Part shown: in pieces, positions 46,962-59,983 of the stretch | Layout of the letters: the number at the start of each line of letters is the position of its first letter | How positions within the stretch are numbered: the stretch's first letter is position 1 | NCBI RefSeq assembly: GCF_000005505.3 | Contig: NC_016134.3 | Span: 29,463,584 to 29,527,583, forward strand | From: Brachypodium distachyon | Lineage: Eukaryota; Streptophyta; Magnoliopsida; Poales; Poaceae | Length of the DNA stretch: 64,000 nt | Direction: 5' to 3' | The notes under the pieces: generated by a model | Told to the model about the DNA's origin: nothing | The model's input: only the letters and a program-made list of their open reading frames with translations | The model's database searches: none | Position numbers and translations under genes: made by a program

Positions 46962-48200
46962 TCTAGATTGACGATGGTTTCTCTATGGTTGGTTACCGAT
47001 GCTACAATTTACTCTGATTAGCCACCATAAGTAAATTGCATTTTGCCTTCGTAATCTCATCTTTTTTATACTTCCATTGAAGGGACAAGTAGCCTATCTC
47101 CTGTTGACTCGTTGGATATGTCTTGGTCATAGCAGCCACCACACAATGGCCCAATTGTACGTCATTTTATTTATGAAAATTATCTAAATGGTCGCCGACA
47201 GCCTATCGGTTTTGCCACGTCGGATTTTCTTGGTCATAGCAGCCACCCTCCACCGTTAGTGCCCCTTATTAATCTAGCACTGGACTATAATTATAAAGTG
47301 ATTTAGATTAGGTGTCTCAAAAAAGGGGTCAAGGATTCGAGGAAATTTGGGGCGGCTCTCACTTTTGGATGTACTTTTGTTTGTGCAAGAATTACTCTAA
47401 AAATTTACAGTATTTCAGAAAGAAAACATCTAGGAATTTCCAAAGGATGAAAAAATAGCAGCATTAATTCGTCTGTTGAGCCGACATTTCAGAAAGAAAA
47501 AAGTTCATAAACATTGCAGGAGCACTGCCTATCCTGCTAAGAAGATCTGTCATCTTATTCTACCCAATAACAGTGTTTACATGCACAATTTGTCAGACTC
47601 ACAGCCTACATTGCGTTTCCCAGCACAATATTTTTCCGGGTATCGTGGGCTATCATTTTGGAACTGAAGTTACAAGTTCGTTTTTGGGTACCAGTTTATC
47701 GCAACAAGGAGAAAGATAAAAAAGTAGATATACTGGAAAATCATAACCACCCTGCCAAAGTGGGTTTCCGCGTTTGAGATCCATACAGACATCCCTAAAT
47801 ACACTCTATCCATGTTTTTTTTATTTGTATCTGATACATATCTGATTGCCTGTATTACTTAGCAGTATCTTTATTATTCAAAAAAGGAAGTGTAAATAGT
47901 AATTTCCTTACAACGAAAAATCTCCTTATCTGGTTTCTCAAAAAAAAAATCTCCTTATCCACTACACCCCATCCTGCTTTTTTTTCTTTCCCAGATTCAA
48001 ATCCAATTAAAGTTTACTACATATTCCCTTTACATTTTCACAAGGAAATTAGGAATTAGTATTGGATAAGAAAAAAAAAGGAAATGGTATTCACAGGGCG
48101 AAGCAACGAGGCAAGATCAGCAGCAGCAGCCAACAGCAGAGCAGAGATTTGAGATTTCGAACAGCAGCAGGGGGGAGACCAGAGCGCCCCCATTTCGCGC
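46962..48200. other. Intergenic, upstream of invertase
   Basis: AT-rich. A 20-bp phrase, tcttggtcatagcagccacc, occurs twice (about 47118 and 47229). No gene. The last about 150 bp are the invertase promoter region. Confidence 0.4.
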
Positions 48201-48206
48201 GCCTCC

Positions 48207-48216
48207 CTATATATAC
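48207..48216 (+). promoter_or_regulatory. TATA box of the neutral invertase gene
   Basis: Ctatatatac is followed by a GC-rich leader exon that ends at 48327 (cccacg|gtgcgt). The leader intron runs to acceptor ttgtag (49756) or aacag (49785), just before ATG 49792. Confidence 0.65.
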
Positions 48217-49117
48217 CACAGCCCCCGCGCAACTCCGGCGCATTCTCCCCGCGCCCCGCCCGACAACTCCACTCCTCCCCGCCTGCGCTGCCCGAGCCCG
48301 ATCCGACGCCGCCCTGCTCTGCCCACGGTGCGTCCTCTCGCCGATCTCGATTACATATACGTTCTTCTGCGATCGATCTCGTGCTGTATTGGGTGGATCT
48401 GCCCTTTGTGTGTGTGTGGTTCGGCGCAGATTTGGTGCGGTTGACTGCCTGTTCTAGTCTGTCTGTCCTGTTGTTGGATCTGGATCGCTGCTCGTCTAGT
48501 AGGTTTGATTTTTGATTTGGGTTCGGTTCCAGATGCGGGATCGGTAATGGGGGTTGGCCAGTGCAGTGCTCCAGTGGCGATCCGTCCCGGCGAACAAGAG
48601 TTGTTGAGTCGCCGGAGAGCTGCTGGTGGTGGTATGCTAGCTGTTCCGGCGCCGAATTCGCCGCGCAGCTTTCCAAATTAACGGGGAATAATCTCGATGA
48701 TGATGAGAGAAAGGGATAAGTTTTCCTACTAGAATTATTGCGCTTTCCAAACCCATGCTATTAGGAGCCTGTCATTGCCACAGAATTGGTCAGCTTCAGT
48801 TCTTATTTTTATTTTAAGAGAAAAAAGGGACGAGCTCTTCTCTTCCTCCCTGCAGTGGATACTCTAAATTCAGATCCGGCCTCGTGGTTGGCTATGTCGG
48901 TCGTCGCAGCACTCTGCAGGCTCTGATTGCATATCGAGCCCTTGTGTCCTGTGAGTGGTTGCTGTAGCCTGTAGGTGCAATGTTTCATAATTAATTCGAC
49001 GCTGTGTTAGTAGTGCTCTATTCTTCATTCCTACTGGCCTGTGTACACACCCATTCCGTCGGTGGTGCGTGTCACTGTCCTTAGTTTGCTTCGGCTTGGG
49101 GGGTGGATAATTGTATA

Positions 49118-49229
49118 CTCCCTCCGTCCCATATTAAGTGTCGAAATATTACATGTATCTAGACGTTTTTTAGGTATAGATACATAAATTTTGGACAAAT
49201 TTGAGACACTCAATATGGGACGGAGGGAG
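49118..49229. mobile_element. Stowaway MITE in the invertase leader intron
   Basis: Termini ctccctccgtcccatatta and its complement (caatatgggacggagggag) with TA on both sides (49116-49117 and 49230-49231). The 112-bp element is of the Tc1/mariner-derived Stowaway type. Confidence 0.9.
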
Positions 49230-49791
49230 TACAAAAGTAGCTTATTCGTTGTTTATCAGTCTCATCAACGGTTTTGAATATATGTAGACAGCTTGCTAAT
49301 ATCTACTGTGTACTAGTTATTCAGTTGTAAAGCTTGCTACCTGCAGAGTTTTTACGTCCACAGTTAATTGAAGGGAAAACTGCAGGAGAGGCTCCGACAG
49401 TCTAATATACAAAAGAACCAAACAAAAGAAAAGAAAAGGAACAGGGCATGATTGCCTTTTCTCCATTAAAAAAAAAAAGAAAAGAGGCTCAGCACAGTTA
49501 ATTTTGTTTCAGTAATAAGAAATTAAGAAGTTAAGAACATAGTTTAATGCTGCTGTTCTAGAGTTGTTATTTCTGCCAATCTTGAATAGTAGTATACATT
49601 TGTTGCTTAGTGTAGTCGTAATCATTGCCAGTAGTATTACCTTTTCCATGCTTTAATACACTGAAGTTACTCTCTTCTCCTTATTCGTCCTCTCGGTGGT
49701 CTGTAAGAAAAAGAAGCCATTGCTTGGTTCTGAACTGATATAAGTTTCTCTTGTAGGAGCTTTGAATATTAACTGACCGTAACAGGATAGC

Positions 49792-52412
49792 ATGAAGAGG
49801 GTTTCATCCCATGTTTCCATTGCCTCAGAGGCAGAGATCAATCTTGATCTTTCGCGGTTACTAATTGACAAGCCAAGATTCACGTTGGAGCGGAAGAGGT
49901 CGTTTGATGAACAGTCGTGGAGCGAGCTCTCCCATCGCCCAAATGATGGCTTTGATAGTGTGATGCATTCACCTGCATTCCCCACTGGTTTGGATTCACC
50001 ATTCTCAATGGGCACACACTTTGGCGAGCCAAGCGGGCCACACCCTCTTGTGAATGAGGCATGGGAGGCACTTAGGAAATCTGTAGTATATTTCCGTGGC
50101 CAACCAGTTGGTACAATTGCTGCAGTAGATCATGCATCCGAGGAGGTTCTCAATTATGATCAGGTAAAATTCATCCCTTCTCATTCCTGGAAACAGAACA
50201 TCCTTTATTTTAGAACTCTCATACCTAGACCAATTTGAATCAATAGCACAAACTTTGTCTAGTTGCCGAGTAATTTTCTTCATTGCATTTCTATATGATG
50301 CTTGATGCCACCTTTATTCTTTGGTCAACTGAGGATTTATTTAGCACTAATTAACCAAATACAAAATGCTCACTTGTGTCCTGTATTGTCTAGGGCCAGT
50401 TGGTGATAAAGTTTCCTGTTGTATTTTGTTACCATGGGCGGTTTCCATCCTTTGTTTACCTCCTAGTCTGGGTTCTCTTACATTCCATTTTCCGATTGCT
50501 GTCCTTGAGATATTAATGTCTGATGTTTTCTCATGTTGTTGATTTTATCTTCAGGTTTTTGTACGGGATTTTGTCCCTAGTGCATTGGCTTTTCTGATGA
50601 ACAATGAGCCCGAAATAGTGAAGAACTTCCTCTTGAAAACTCTCCACCTGCAAAGCTCAGAGAAAATGGTAGACCGGTTCAAGCTTGGGGCAGGAGCAAT
50701 GCCTGCAAGTTTCAAGGTGGACCGAAACAAAAGCAGAAACACTGAAACATTAGTTGCAGATTTTGGTGAGAGCGCGATTGGCAGGGTGGCACCTGTGGAC
50801 TCTGGATTTTGGTGGATTATTCTCCTCCGGGCGTATACAAAGTATACTGGAGATGTTAGTTTGTCTGAATCACCTGATTGTCAGAAGTGCATGAGGCTGA
50901 TTCTGAATCTCTGCTTATCTGAGGGATTTGATACTTTCCCAACTCTGCTCTGCACAGATGGTTGCTCAATGATTGATCGGCGAATGGTACGAAGAATTTT
51001 TCTCTTATTTGTTTTATATTTTGACTGACATACAATTCATTTAGGAACATGAATGTTTCTGCATTTTCTTCTAGCACCATAGGACATGGGTGGTTTTGTT
51101 AAATTTTCATAAATTTCAAATATTCTTTTTCTTTCTTATTTGTCCAAGATGAAGTAACAGGGACATAATCTTTGAAAACATAGTCTAATTTTTAAGACAA
51201 TGCTATATTTCTATACGATAAGGCAATGGAAATACATATTTCTGTAAGTAGGATTTCTTTTAGCAATATAAGTAAGAAACATTATTACTTAAAGAAGGCA
51301 GTGTGTATTCTGAAATCCGAAATAATATTCTATAAGTTATTCTGTTGCTTGTTTGACTTTTGAGTTACAATTTTAATTCGAAGTGAGTATTCATATTGTT
51401 ATGCTATAAAATTGATCTACTATGCTTTCAGGGTATATATGGTTACCCTATTGAGATCCAAGCTCTATTCTACATGGCATTAAGATGTGCTCTTCAAATG
51501 CTTAAGCCGGATGGTGAAGGGAAGGAGTTCATAGAGAAGATAGGGCAACGGCTACATGCATTAACCTACCACATGAGAAATTACTTCTGGCTAGATTTCC
51601 CACATCTAAATAACATTTATAGATACAAAACAGAGGAGTACTCCCACACTGCTGTTAACAAATTCAATGTCATTCCGGATTCAATCCCCGACTGGGTGTT
51701 TGATTTCATGCCATGCCGAGGAGGCTACTTTCTTGGCAACGTCAGCCCTGCTATGATGGACTTCAGGTGGTTTGCTCTTGGAAATTGCATTGCCATTATA
51801 TCATCTCTGGCTACTCCAGAGCAGTCGTCTGCAATAATGGATTTGATCGAGGAGCGGTGGGATGAGCTAGTGGGCGAGATGCCTCTGAAGATATCCTATC
51901 CTGCAATTGAGAACCATGAGTGGAGAATAATCACAGGCTGTGACCCCAAGAATACCCGCTGGAGTTATCACAACGGAGGATCTTGGCCAGGTATTTTACT
52001 CTCTCCAGATTATTTGACCTAACATTCTCTACTGCTAACTATTCTAGGATGAACTAATCCACACCAAACTTTGGATGGCCTACTATTTCTAACATTCTCA
52101 AACATTTCATCTGCAGTTCTTCTATGGCTGCTAACAGCAGCCTGCATCAAGACTGGGCGGCCACAAATGGCGAAGCGCGCCATTGAGCTCTCGGAGGCCA
52201 GGCTTCTCAAGGACGGATGGCCCGAGTACTATGATGGCAAGCTGGGAAGGTTCATCGGCAAGCAGGCAAGGAAGTTCCAAACATGGTCTATTGCCGGGTA
52301 CCTCGTCGCCCGAATGATGCTTGAGGACCCGTCGACGCTCATGATGATCTCCATGGAGGAGGACCGGCCTGTGAAGCCGACGATGCGGCGCTCAGCGTCA
52401 TGGAATGCCTGA
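49792..52412 (+). CDS. CINV: Alkaline/neutral invertase, cytosolic type (GH100), 552 aa
   Basis: Hydrolyses sucrose to glucose and fructose at near-neutral pH; this short N-terminal clade is cytosolic (no transit peptide is visible). Exons 49792-50163, 50555-50986, 51432-51990 and 52117-52412, all GT-AG, give 1659 nt, i.e. 552 codons plus stop, the normal length. Conserved GH100 blocks are present throughout: [16 protein letters not shown] (from about 124), [21 protein letters not shown] (Asp206 is the likely catalytic acid by analogy with cyanobacterial InvA), [31 protein letters not shown] (about 428-445) and WPEYYDGK. The C-terminus RRSASWNA resembles the 14-3-3-binding site of Arabidopsis CINV1. 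A leader intron of about 1.4 kb carries a Stowaway MITE. No lesions are seen. Confidence 0.96.
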
Positions 52413-52664
52413 AAATCAGGGTGGTTTTTTTCTGGAGAAAATTTTACTGTCCAATGTCATAGAGATGGTGTCTGTCCAAACATGAACAGAAAAAAGGAGT
52501 CCAAAGTTGGTTGTAATTGTACTCTGTCAATTAGGGGGCAGAGGTGTATACCGTAGATGATCATATGAGTCACACAGCATTTCCTTGTGAGTCATTTGGT
52601 TTAGCTGCAAAAAAAAAACCACACGTGAAGCTTTGTGTCCTGGTGAAACCTTGATTTTTTTTTG

Positions 52665-52670
52665 AATAAA
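52665..52670 (+). terminator. Polyadenylation signal of the invertase gene
   Basis: Aataaa lies about 250 nt after the stop codon, in a T-rich context (ttttttttgaataaaatac). Confidence 0.55.
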
Positions 52671-53790
52671 ATACTTGATTCCTTATCTGTTTGAACTACA
52701 GGCCTTTTCTGTGATGAGCTTTCTAAACAACTTGGCTCTGTTTGGTATCAACTTGTTGCGATTATTCCAATAATACTTTTCTTTTTTGGTAAGGAAACCA
52801 AATTGTTTGCACTCAATTATAAAGTGAGGTACACTCCTTAGTTGTGAAACCAAATTGGCCCCCCTTAATCATTATTTTTCCTACTTATAAAATTTGGAGT
52901 TGGTGGTTGTAATTCATTTCTTTCTAACCCTTCTCTTGTCACTCGTGACAAATAGATTGTACAAACCCATGAGTTAAAACTTTAACTCATAATTCTCACT
53001 TGCATAGTTTCTGCTGCTACCTTTTCTCTCCAATTCGCATGAGTTTGGGTTCAGAGTTCAAATTCATCAATTGGTTCATAAGCTGACTATCATGTTTTCT
53101 TCAGTTGTAATTTTTTTCTTAATGATTCCGTAGCAAAACATGGGCGCAAAGCTAGTTTTATATAAATAGGATGCCACACACTATAAGATTTGTTTTCACA
53201 ACTTTTTGTAGTTCAGGTGAAGTCAGATTTGTTTTCACAACTTTTGTTCACTGCAAGGTAAGATGTGAGAAGATGGGTGTGTGCGCGCGCGGATTTTAAA
53301 CTATTCTCTCCATTTCTAAATACACCAAAACAGCGACAAGTAACTTGCACCAAAACAGCGACAAGTATTTAAAAACGGAGTGAGTACTCTGTGAGATCCG
53401 TTAGCATCAATTTCAAACGATGCATGTAACAAGATCGACTCTTGGCTAAGAATCAAGCTCTACACGATAATCCGTTCTCTCTCCCATATTCAAAATAAAA
53501 GACAATTAAAAAATTAAACTTTGAAGACGTTCTTAAAGGCCAGCAAATGCTCTGAATAATTCAGGATTTCGTGGCCCCCATTCAAACGTTTCTATCCGGT
53601 GGTCAATTCGTTGACTCAAGCCCCAGAAAACGAAACTGAGCGAAAATAAAATGGCCCCCATTTACCATACCGACAAGGCAGCCCAGCCGGAACGAACTCT
53701 CAAGTGAAGTCCCCTCCCCCGGCGCCGTTGTCGTCGCTGCACGCACGCCATCTCCTCCCCCCCCTTTACCGGCCGGCCCGCTGCTCCCCC
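52671..53790. other. Intergenic; degenerate Stowaway MITE at 53304-53394
   Basis: The MITE starts ttctctccatttctaaatac and ends gtatttaaaaacggagtgag, flanked by TA, with caccaaaacagcgacaagta duplicated inside. The last about 150 bp are the TATA-less GC-rich promoter of the CHFR-like gene. Confidence 0.6.
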
Positions 53791-56700
53791 ATGGACTCCG
53801 GCGAGTGCTCCAACTCCAAACCCCCGGCGCCCACCACCGGCGTCTGGGCCAAGCTAGGTACCCGCGGTCTCCTCGTCCCCACTGATCAAATAGGGTTCTT
53901 TATTGTTATTATTTTCTTGGGTTTCTTCCACCGCACGGGTTCTTGATTCCTTCTTCTTCCGGGTGCTTTCTTGGCCCGGTCCGCCGCGCATTGGTTTCCT
54001 TCCAGTGCCTACGGATTCCGCCTACCCGGAGGTGGCCGTCGCCGAGGACGACGCCGTGGTCTGTTCCCTCGTCGCCCCCGCCGGCGCCGCCGGCGCCGGG
54101 GAGGAGCTCTCGTGGTGCGAGATTCGGCGCGGCGGCGACGCCTCGTCGGCCACGATCCGGAACCTCAGGTATGGTCTCTGGTCGGTTCTTTCTGATGCCG
54201 GCGGTCTGTTGGAGTCGCGCATTTCAGGGAATGCGCGGGTTTTTTGTGGTTTTTACGGGTCCTATTTCGGTGCCGTGTCCTGTAAGATTGGTGCTGTTCT
54301 TGTCATGGGAGTGCGATTAGATGTGAAAATTGGATGTTTTTGATATCTTTTTTGGCGATGTATTTTACTAGTATTGGTGGATTTGTCAGATTCTTGCTAT
54401 TGTTTCATGCCTGTCATGTAATTTGTTAGATTCCTGCTGATGTTCACGCTTTTCCATTGTCCATGTACCATTGATAAAGTTCCGATGCAATTATTGTTGA
54501 TGGAAGAGTTATCCAACAAGAAGTGGTTGACATTAAACCTGGGAGCCAAATTGTCCCAGGACCCCAGAAAGAAGGTAATATACTAATGTATTTTCAGTTT
54601 GTTCTACACAGATTGGCGGCACTGCATGTTCTACATGAAAAATTGTTTTTTTCCTGCCTTTATGAAACTGAACAAATGTCTGCACGTTGTTTAATGTGCA
54701 TTCTTTGAGCCATTTTGCACTATTATGTAGTTAAGGTATAACATTCTGTGTAAGGTAGGTAGTTTCTGCTGGGTTTACAAATTGAAACTGAAACGGAAAC
54801 ATGTATCTGCTAGAATTTGACATCTACTTGGGTGTTCCCTGAGTCTCCGAAGAACTCAAAGTCAATAGAATATACTCCCTCCGTCCCATAATTCTTGTTG
54901 AAATATTACATGTATCTAGACGCCTTTTAGGAATAGATACATCCACTTTTGGGCAAATTGGAGACAAGAATTATGGGATGGAGAGAGTATTTGATATTTG
55001 CAGAGATATCACTATCATTTGTTATTACTAAGTATATCCTGACATCATTTAGATTCTCTGAATACTTTCTTGGCCCACAACCTAGAATTTCCTCATTATC
55101 TGCAGACCTACCACTCATATTCTGAGGATGTTTGTCAAACCTGCAAGGCTGTAGCCACATTGAATGAATAATACGGAGTCCTCGTAGTTATGCACCAAAA
55201 CATCTTCACGATTCAGGAGGGCTCTTCTTTTCTAGTCATGAAACAGAAGAACTTGGGTTATATTGTAACACATTTTTCATGTTATTCATTTTTCTTCCAG
55301 GGCATTTAGTGTATACCTTTGATATAACAGCTGCAAAGGACCATGACAAAAACAATGTCAAGGTAATTGTACAAACATAAGTGTTATTCTATAAATGATA
55401 ATTCTCAATAAGTTACTAACTTTTGTTTAAATGATGATGTCAGATTGTACTAGATATTGAGAATGCAAAATGCAGCATATGCTTGAATTTGTGGCATGAT
55501 GTGGTTACTGTTGCTCCATGCTTCCACAACTTCTGGTACATTTCTAGTCTTCCTATCCACTCTCAGTTTGTTGAAATTTTAGGTGGTGACCCTTTCTTTA
55601 TTTCTTTTAAGCAATGGCTGCTTCTCAGAGTGGCTGAGAAGGTCTTCAACCAATTCACGTGATAAAAGTCAGAGTGCTGCCTGTCCACAATGTAGGACAG
55701 CAGTGCAATCAGTTGGAAGGAATCACTTCCTGCATAATATTGAAGAGGTATGCTAATGGCTGCATTCCGTTCTGAAATTTGGTCCTAAAATTTTTATTGG
55801 TGTACCTTTTACTAGATTTCCTTTTATTCTTTCTTTTGTAGGCTATACTACAAGCTTTTTCATCACTACAGCGGTCTGATGAGGAGATTGCGATGTTAGA
55901 GTCATATGCCTCAGTTAAATCAAATCTCGTGAGTTCAAATTTCAAAACCTTACCAAAACAATTGCTGGTCTCCACTGTTTTCTAAACTCATCTTTCATCA
56001 AATGCCTGCCCTGGTTGCTTCGTAACTAATTGCCAATGACGTTATTTAGTTTTCCGGTCGATAATTCTAGAGCTTTTCTAGGCTCATGGTTAGGTTAACT
56101 GGCTAAGCTATTTTATCAGTTATCACTACTAGCATCTAAATATAGGCAATTCAAGATGTTTCTGTGAGCTTTGTCATTCAAAGTATCTGTCATTTCCAAG
56201 GAAAGCTGAGGTTAGTTTGAGTTTCTGAACTCGACATATGATGTTTAATGGTGAAACTGTAACATTAAACACGAATTTAGAAGTTCAGATTAGCATTTTG
56301 TCAAAGGAATTCATGGAATATATGGCTTGCAGTGTGAATTATGCTATATTTTGTTGTAGGATAAAGGTTTCACAGCTATACAATGGATGCAATTTTTTGC
56401 AATAGTCTTCCTAAGTTAGTTTGTCTTGTAGTTAAAATTTATTAGTGCTAACATGAGCAAAATATGCAATTGTTCTTTGCTAAACCTACCGAGCCTGTGT
56501 CCACTAGATGTTTTACTATCTCATCTATTTTACATGTATATTATGTATATGGTCTTGCCCTGTGTCCAAGATTCTGAATTGTTGGTGATGTGTTATTTCA
56601 TGCCTTAGGTTTTGGGAAAACAAAAAAATCAATCGAGGAAGCGCCCTTTGCCTCGTCCAAGTGATGAAAGCGACGATTCTGAACTTCCATGTCCTCAATG

Positions 56701-58949
56701 TGGTAAATATAAAAAGTTCACTTCGGACATTATATTACAGTAATCTAGCGGTCCTGTTGTGTTGATAAACATGGATTAGTACATGCTTACGAGTGCAAAT
56801 CATAGTGCATGCTCTTAGATTTTGCATTTAGTCTATTGTGCTAAAGTATTCTGTTTGCTCTTTCTCACATATTGATTTGATATTCTTTTTTGAAAAATGA
56901 CTAGAAATGAATATTTTTCATATATAAATCTTTCCTGATGTGGATCAGTGTATTTCTGGAATTAAGTTGCCATGCACAATGAAAATCCATTGGCTTAGCT
57001 AGTTAGGCTTTATTCACAGCTTTAAAACCTGACTGTCTAACTTGCCATTAGCCATTAGGTTTTCAGAATATGGAGTTCTTTTAATCACTATCGAAGTTGC
57101 TTCCTCATACCACAATGATATGAGATCAGAGTGAGTTTCATCGGGTTAAGGCAAAGGCCGAGCTTACTTTCATCAGTATGAGTCCAAGTTTTAAAGAGTT
57201 ACTCTTGGGTGAAAAGCAGGACGAATTTGTGAAAGATATTGTCGAGATTTATGTTCAGCATTTAATGCTTTTTTTGTGGGAATTTTGCTTCTCTTTTGAT
57301 ATTTGACTCGAATGAGAAAAATACTGCAGGTACTGAATTTGTGGGATTTAGATGCAGTCCTGGAGTAGCACACTTGCAGTGTAATGGATGTGGAGGGATG
57401 ATGCCAGCTAGATCTAACAACAGCATACAACAAAAATGTATGTGCCAATTGAGATCGTCTGTACTCTTGATGGATTATATTGTTTTGTTCTTTTGATATG
57501 TTATTTCACACTGCACTGGTGTGGTGCAATGCTGTTGAACTGGAAGTTTAACTCCTTACGTAGTTGTTAGGATTGCTTAGATATTTGTCATTAATTAAGA
57601 TATTTTATTCCATAAATCTGCATGGCTTGTATGAGCATCGCTTGTACTTCTCAGGACGTTTCTGACGGTAGCAGTCCCTGAGCGGTTTGACTGCTCCCTT
57701 TCCCTACTAAAGTTCTAGGACACTTATAAGTTTGCTGGTGCTGACCTACAAAACTTATGTTGCAGGTTTAGGGTGCGATAGAGCATTTTGTGGAGCTTAT
57801 TGGTATTCCCAAGGAGTGAATTCAAGTCATTGCAGTCGCATCTGCAACCAGGAAACTTTCAGAAGGGTAAGCCAATCTATCTCTGACACCTCTTAAGCCC
57901 CATAGTACTTTTCATCATCGTAAACATCAATACCAATATTTTGGCATAATATGGCCATACAATATTGCAGATCTCCCAGCATGACATCTCCGGCCTTCCT
58001 GAAACACTTCATGGAGGCAATCCATTTGAAAAAGATGTAAGTTTATTCTGTCAATGGCATATCCTTTATCATTCATGCCTTGTAGTTTCACATATGAGTA
58101 CATTGTGGTTTCTCCTTTCTAGATTACAGAAAGATGCATACAGCAATCTGGCAAAACATTGCAAGCTGTAATCTCAGAGTGGATAACAAAGTTTGACAAT
58201 AAGGAACTTGGTAATGCTCTATTTATTTCAGTTAAATATCTTTTTTTGCAGTATCTGTTGAATATTGTTTGATGCATATGTGATAGCTGTGAAGAAATTG
58301 ATTTAAAACTTCAATGCTTTCTTGACATGATATAGACTATTGCATAATTTTGAGGAAAGCCAACTTTCAGGGATATCTGGCAGCGGCACTTTGTATTTGA
58401 ACTCTCGTTGTGTGCGTGCTCTGATGTATCTGTTTTATGGGTAAATGTGCTCCCATAGATCACATTTCAACCATTGAATGATGTGATGTTCTTGCTGCGT
58501 GCAGATCGCTCAAGGTTGCAATTAAATAATGTCGATACAATTACTTCCAGGACACATCTTTGCAAGTAATGGCTTCCTCACTTCGTTAGAACAGTTTCTT
58601 GAATTCACCTTGCCGCGTCTGCTAATTTTGTTGGCTTCAAATGAATGCAGCCATTGCTACGACAAGTTCATTGATTTTCTCCTGTATTGGTTCCGCGTTT
58701 CGATGCCCAGAAATGTATGTACACTTATAACTCCTGCAGTCAATTGATAATGTCCTCGTCTTGCGCTAACCAATTCAATATTCCTATGGGCCTCATAATG
58801 GAGATGATGTTGTTTTGCAGCTTCTTCCACCTGATGCTGCTAACAGGGATAGTTGTTGGTATGGCTTCATGTGCCGCACCCAGCACCATCGACCCGACCA
58901 CGCCAAGAAGTTAAACCATGTATGTCGTCCGACAAGAGGCAACCCCTAG
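53791..58949 (+). CDS. CHFR: FHA-RING-PBZ E3 ubiquitin ligase, CHFR-like, 15 exons, 470 aa
   Basis: Exons: 53791-53857, 54006-54168, 54480-54574, 55301-55362, 55444-55535, 55612-55747, 55842-55928, 56609-56702, 57330-57437, 57766-57866, 57971-58036, 58123-58210, 58505-58565, 58651-58714, 58821-58949; all introns are GT-AG and the sum is 1413 nt in one frame. Residues 1-130 form an FHA-like region (WAKLVPTD.. to ..YTFDIT). A C3HC4 RING follows (CSIC at 139-142, APCFHNFC, CPQC). Next come a basic linker (RKRPLPRPSDESDDSE) and a cysteine-rich domain typical of CHFR. The C-terminal zinc finger CWYGFMC..H..H (about 440-460) is of the poly(ADP-ribose)-binding PBZ type. In animals CHFR is a mitotic checkpoint ubiquitin ligase; the plant role is little known. 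The start is the first ATG in the GC-rich exon. An intron carries a Stowaway MITE. Confidence 0.9.
54875..54987. mobile_element. Stowaway MITE in intron 3 of the CHFR-like gene
   Basis: Termini ctccctccgtcccataatt and aattatgggatggagagag with TA on both sides (54873-54874 and 54988-54989). It is similar in sequence to the 49118 element, including acatgtatctagacg. Confidence 0.9.
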
Positions 58950-59900
58950 CTTGGTTGAAGCTCATCTTCCAATGATGGACGCAATTGTACAGGATAGAGC
59001 AAAAAGATGCCTCGTCTTCCTTTACATTCCAGTTAAAGAAGATGCCCTAATTCAGAAGGAAAACAAAGGACTTACTCTTGAGAAAAAAGAATAGCATCCC
59101 AACAATGAACGGCCCAGCTAAATTTGGCGTCTAAATTTAACGTCTCGTCTCCAAAATCCAAATAGTATAACATAAGAAAGAATGAAAGAAGGCCCAACTC
59201 GTCGGGCCAAGAAAGACCATAGACCATTAAGGCCCATATTCACTCTGCCCACAGGCCTAAAACAAAAGTTCTTATTTTGCGTGTAAATTTAAAAGATTAA
59301 GTTGGTGCCATGTTATCCTCGTTTAGACATCCGAGCTTCTTGATCTCGTAGATATATGCAATCTCGTACACTACACCTTTGGTTGACATTTTAATAATAT
59401 ACGGATGCCTACCATCTGTGTTGGCATACTGAGCTATAGCTTCTGCCGTAACTCCTTGTGTACAGAACAAGCTTGAAGCAGAGGCCAATTTTTTTATTCA
59501 AAAGATGGAATATGGTGACAATAAAAACACGAACTAATTACGACAGGTGCGTACTGTGCTGACTCCTTGGATTGCAATTGAACATTGCTGCACTGTTCTA
59601 GTCTTGTGCTAGTTAATTTACTTAAAAATTGACCAGGATCGTAAAAAATTGTATTTATACTACAATATCAAATAAGTATAGTGTAAAGATATATATTGTG
59701 ATCAGTTTAATAAAACAAATTTAGTAAAACAGTGTAAATATTTGTGCGTAAGTTTTGCTGCAAGTTTGACCAAACTGGTACAGTAGTTGTACCTGCAGCC
59801 GATCTTCTTGCGACTACATTTAACTTGGTAAATGTATAGCGGATCACTGCTGCCCCACCGGCAGCTCTGCCACCGACGGCATCTGACCCTGTCGTCGGGC
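58950..59900. other. 3' flank of the CHFR-like gene; intergenic
   Basis: A 3'UTR of unknown length, then AT-rich DNA. No supported gene. Part near 59700-59900 could be the 3' flank of the sugar-transporter fragment on the - strand. Confidence 0.4.
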
Positions 59901-59983
59901 TCACCACCCCTGGCTAAACACCTCCTCGATCTCCTCCAGCGGCCTGCCCTGCGTCTCCGGGCAGAAGAAGTATGTCGTGGTGG
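59901..59983 (-). pseudogene. Sugar-transporter (MFS) terminal exon fragment next to LTR
   Basis: The - strand reads TTTYFFCPETQGRPLEEIEEVF, then SQGW and a stop. PETxGRxLEEI is the motif after the last membrane helix of MFS sugar transporters. The fragment begins exactly at the LTR border (59983/59984), so the retrotransposon appears to have inserted in, or to abut, this exon. The upstream part of the gene is not in the window. Confidence 0.6.
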
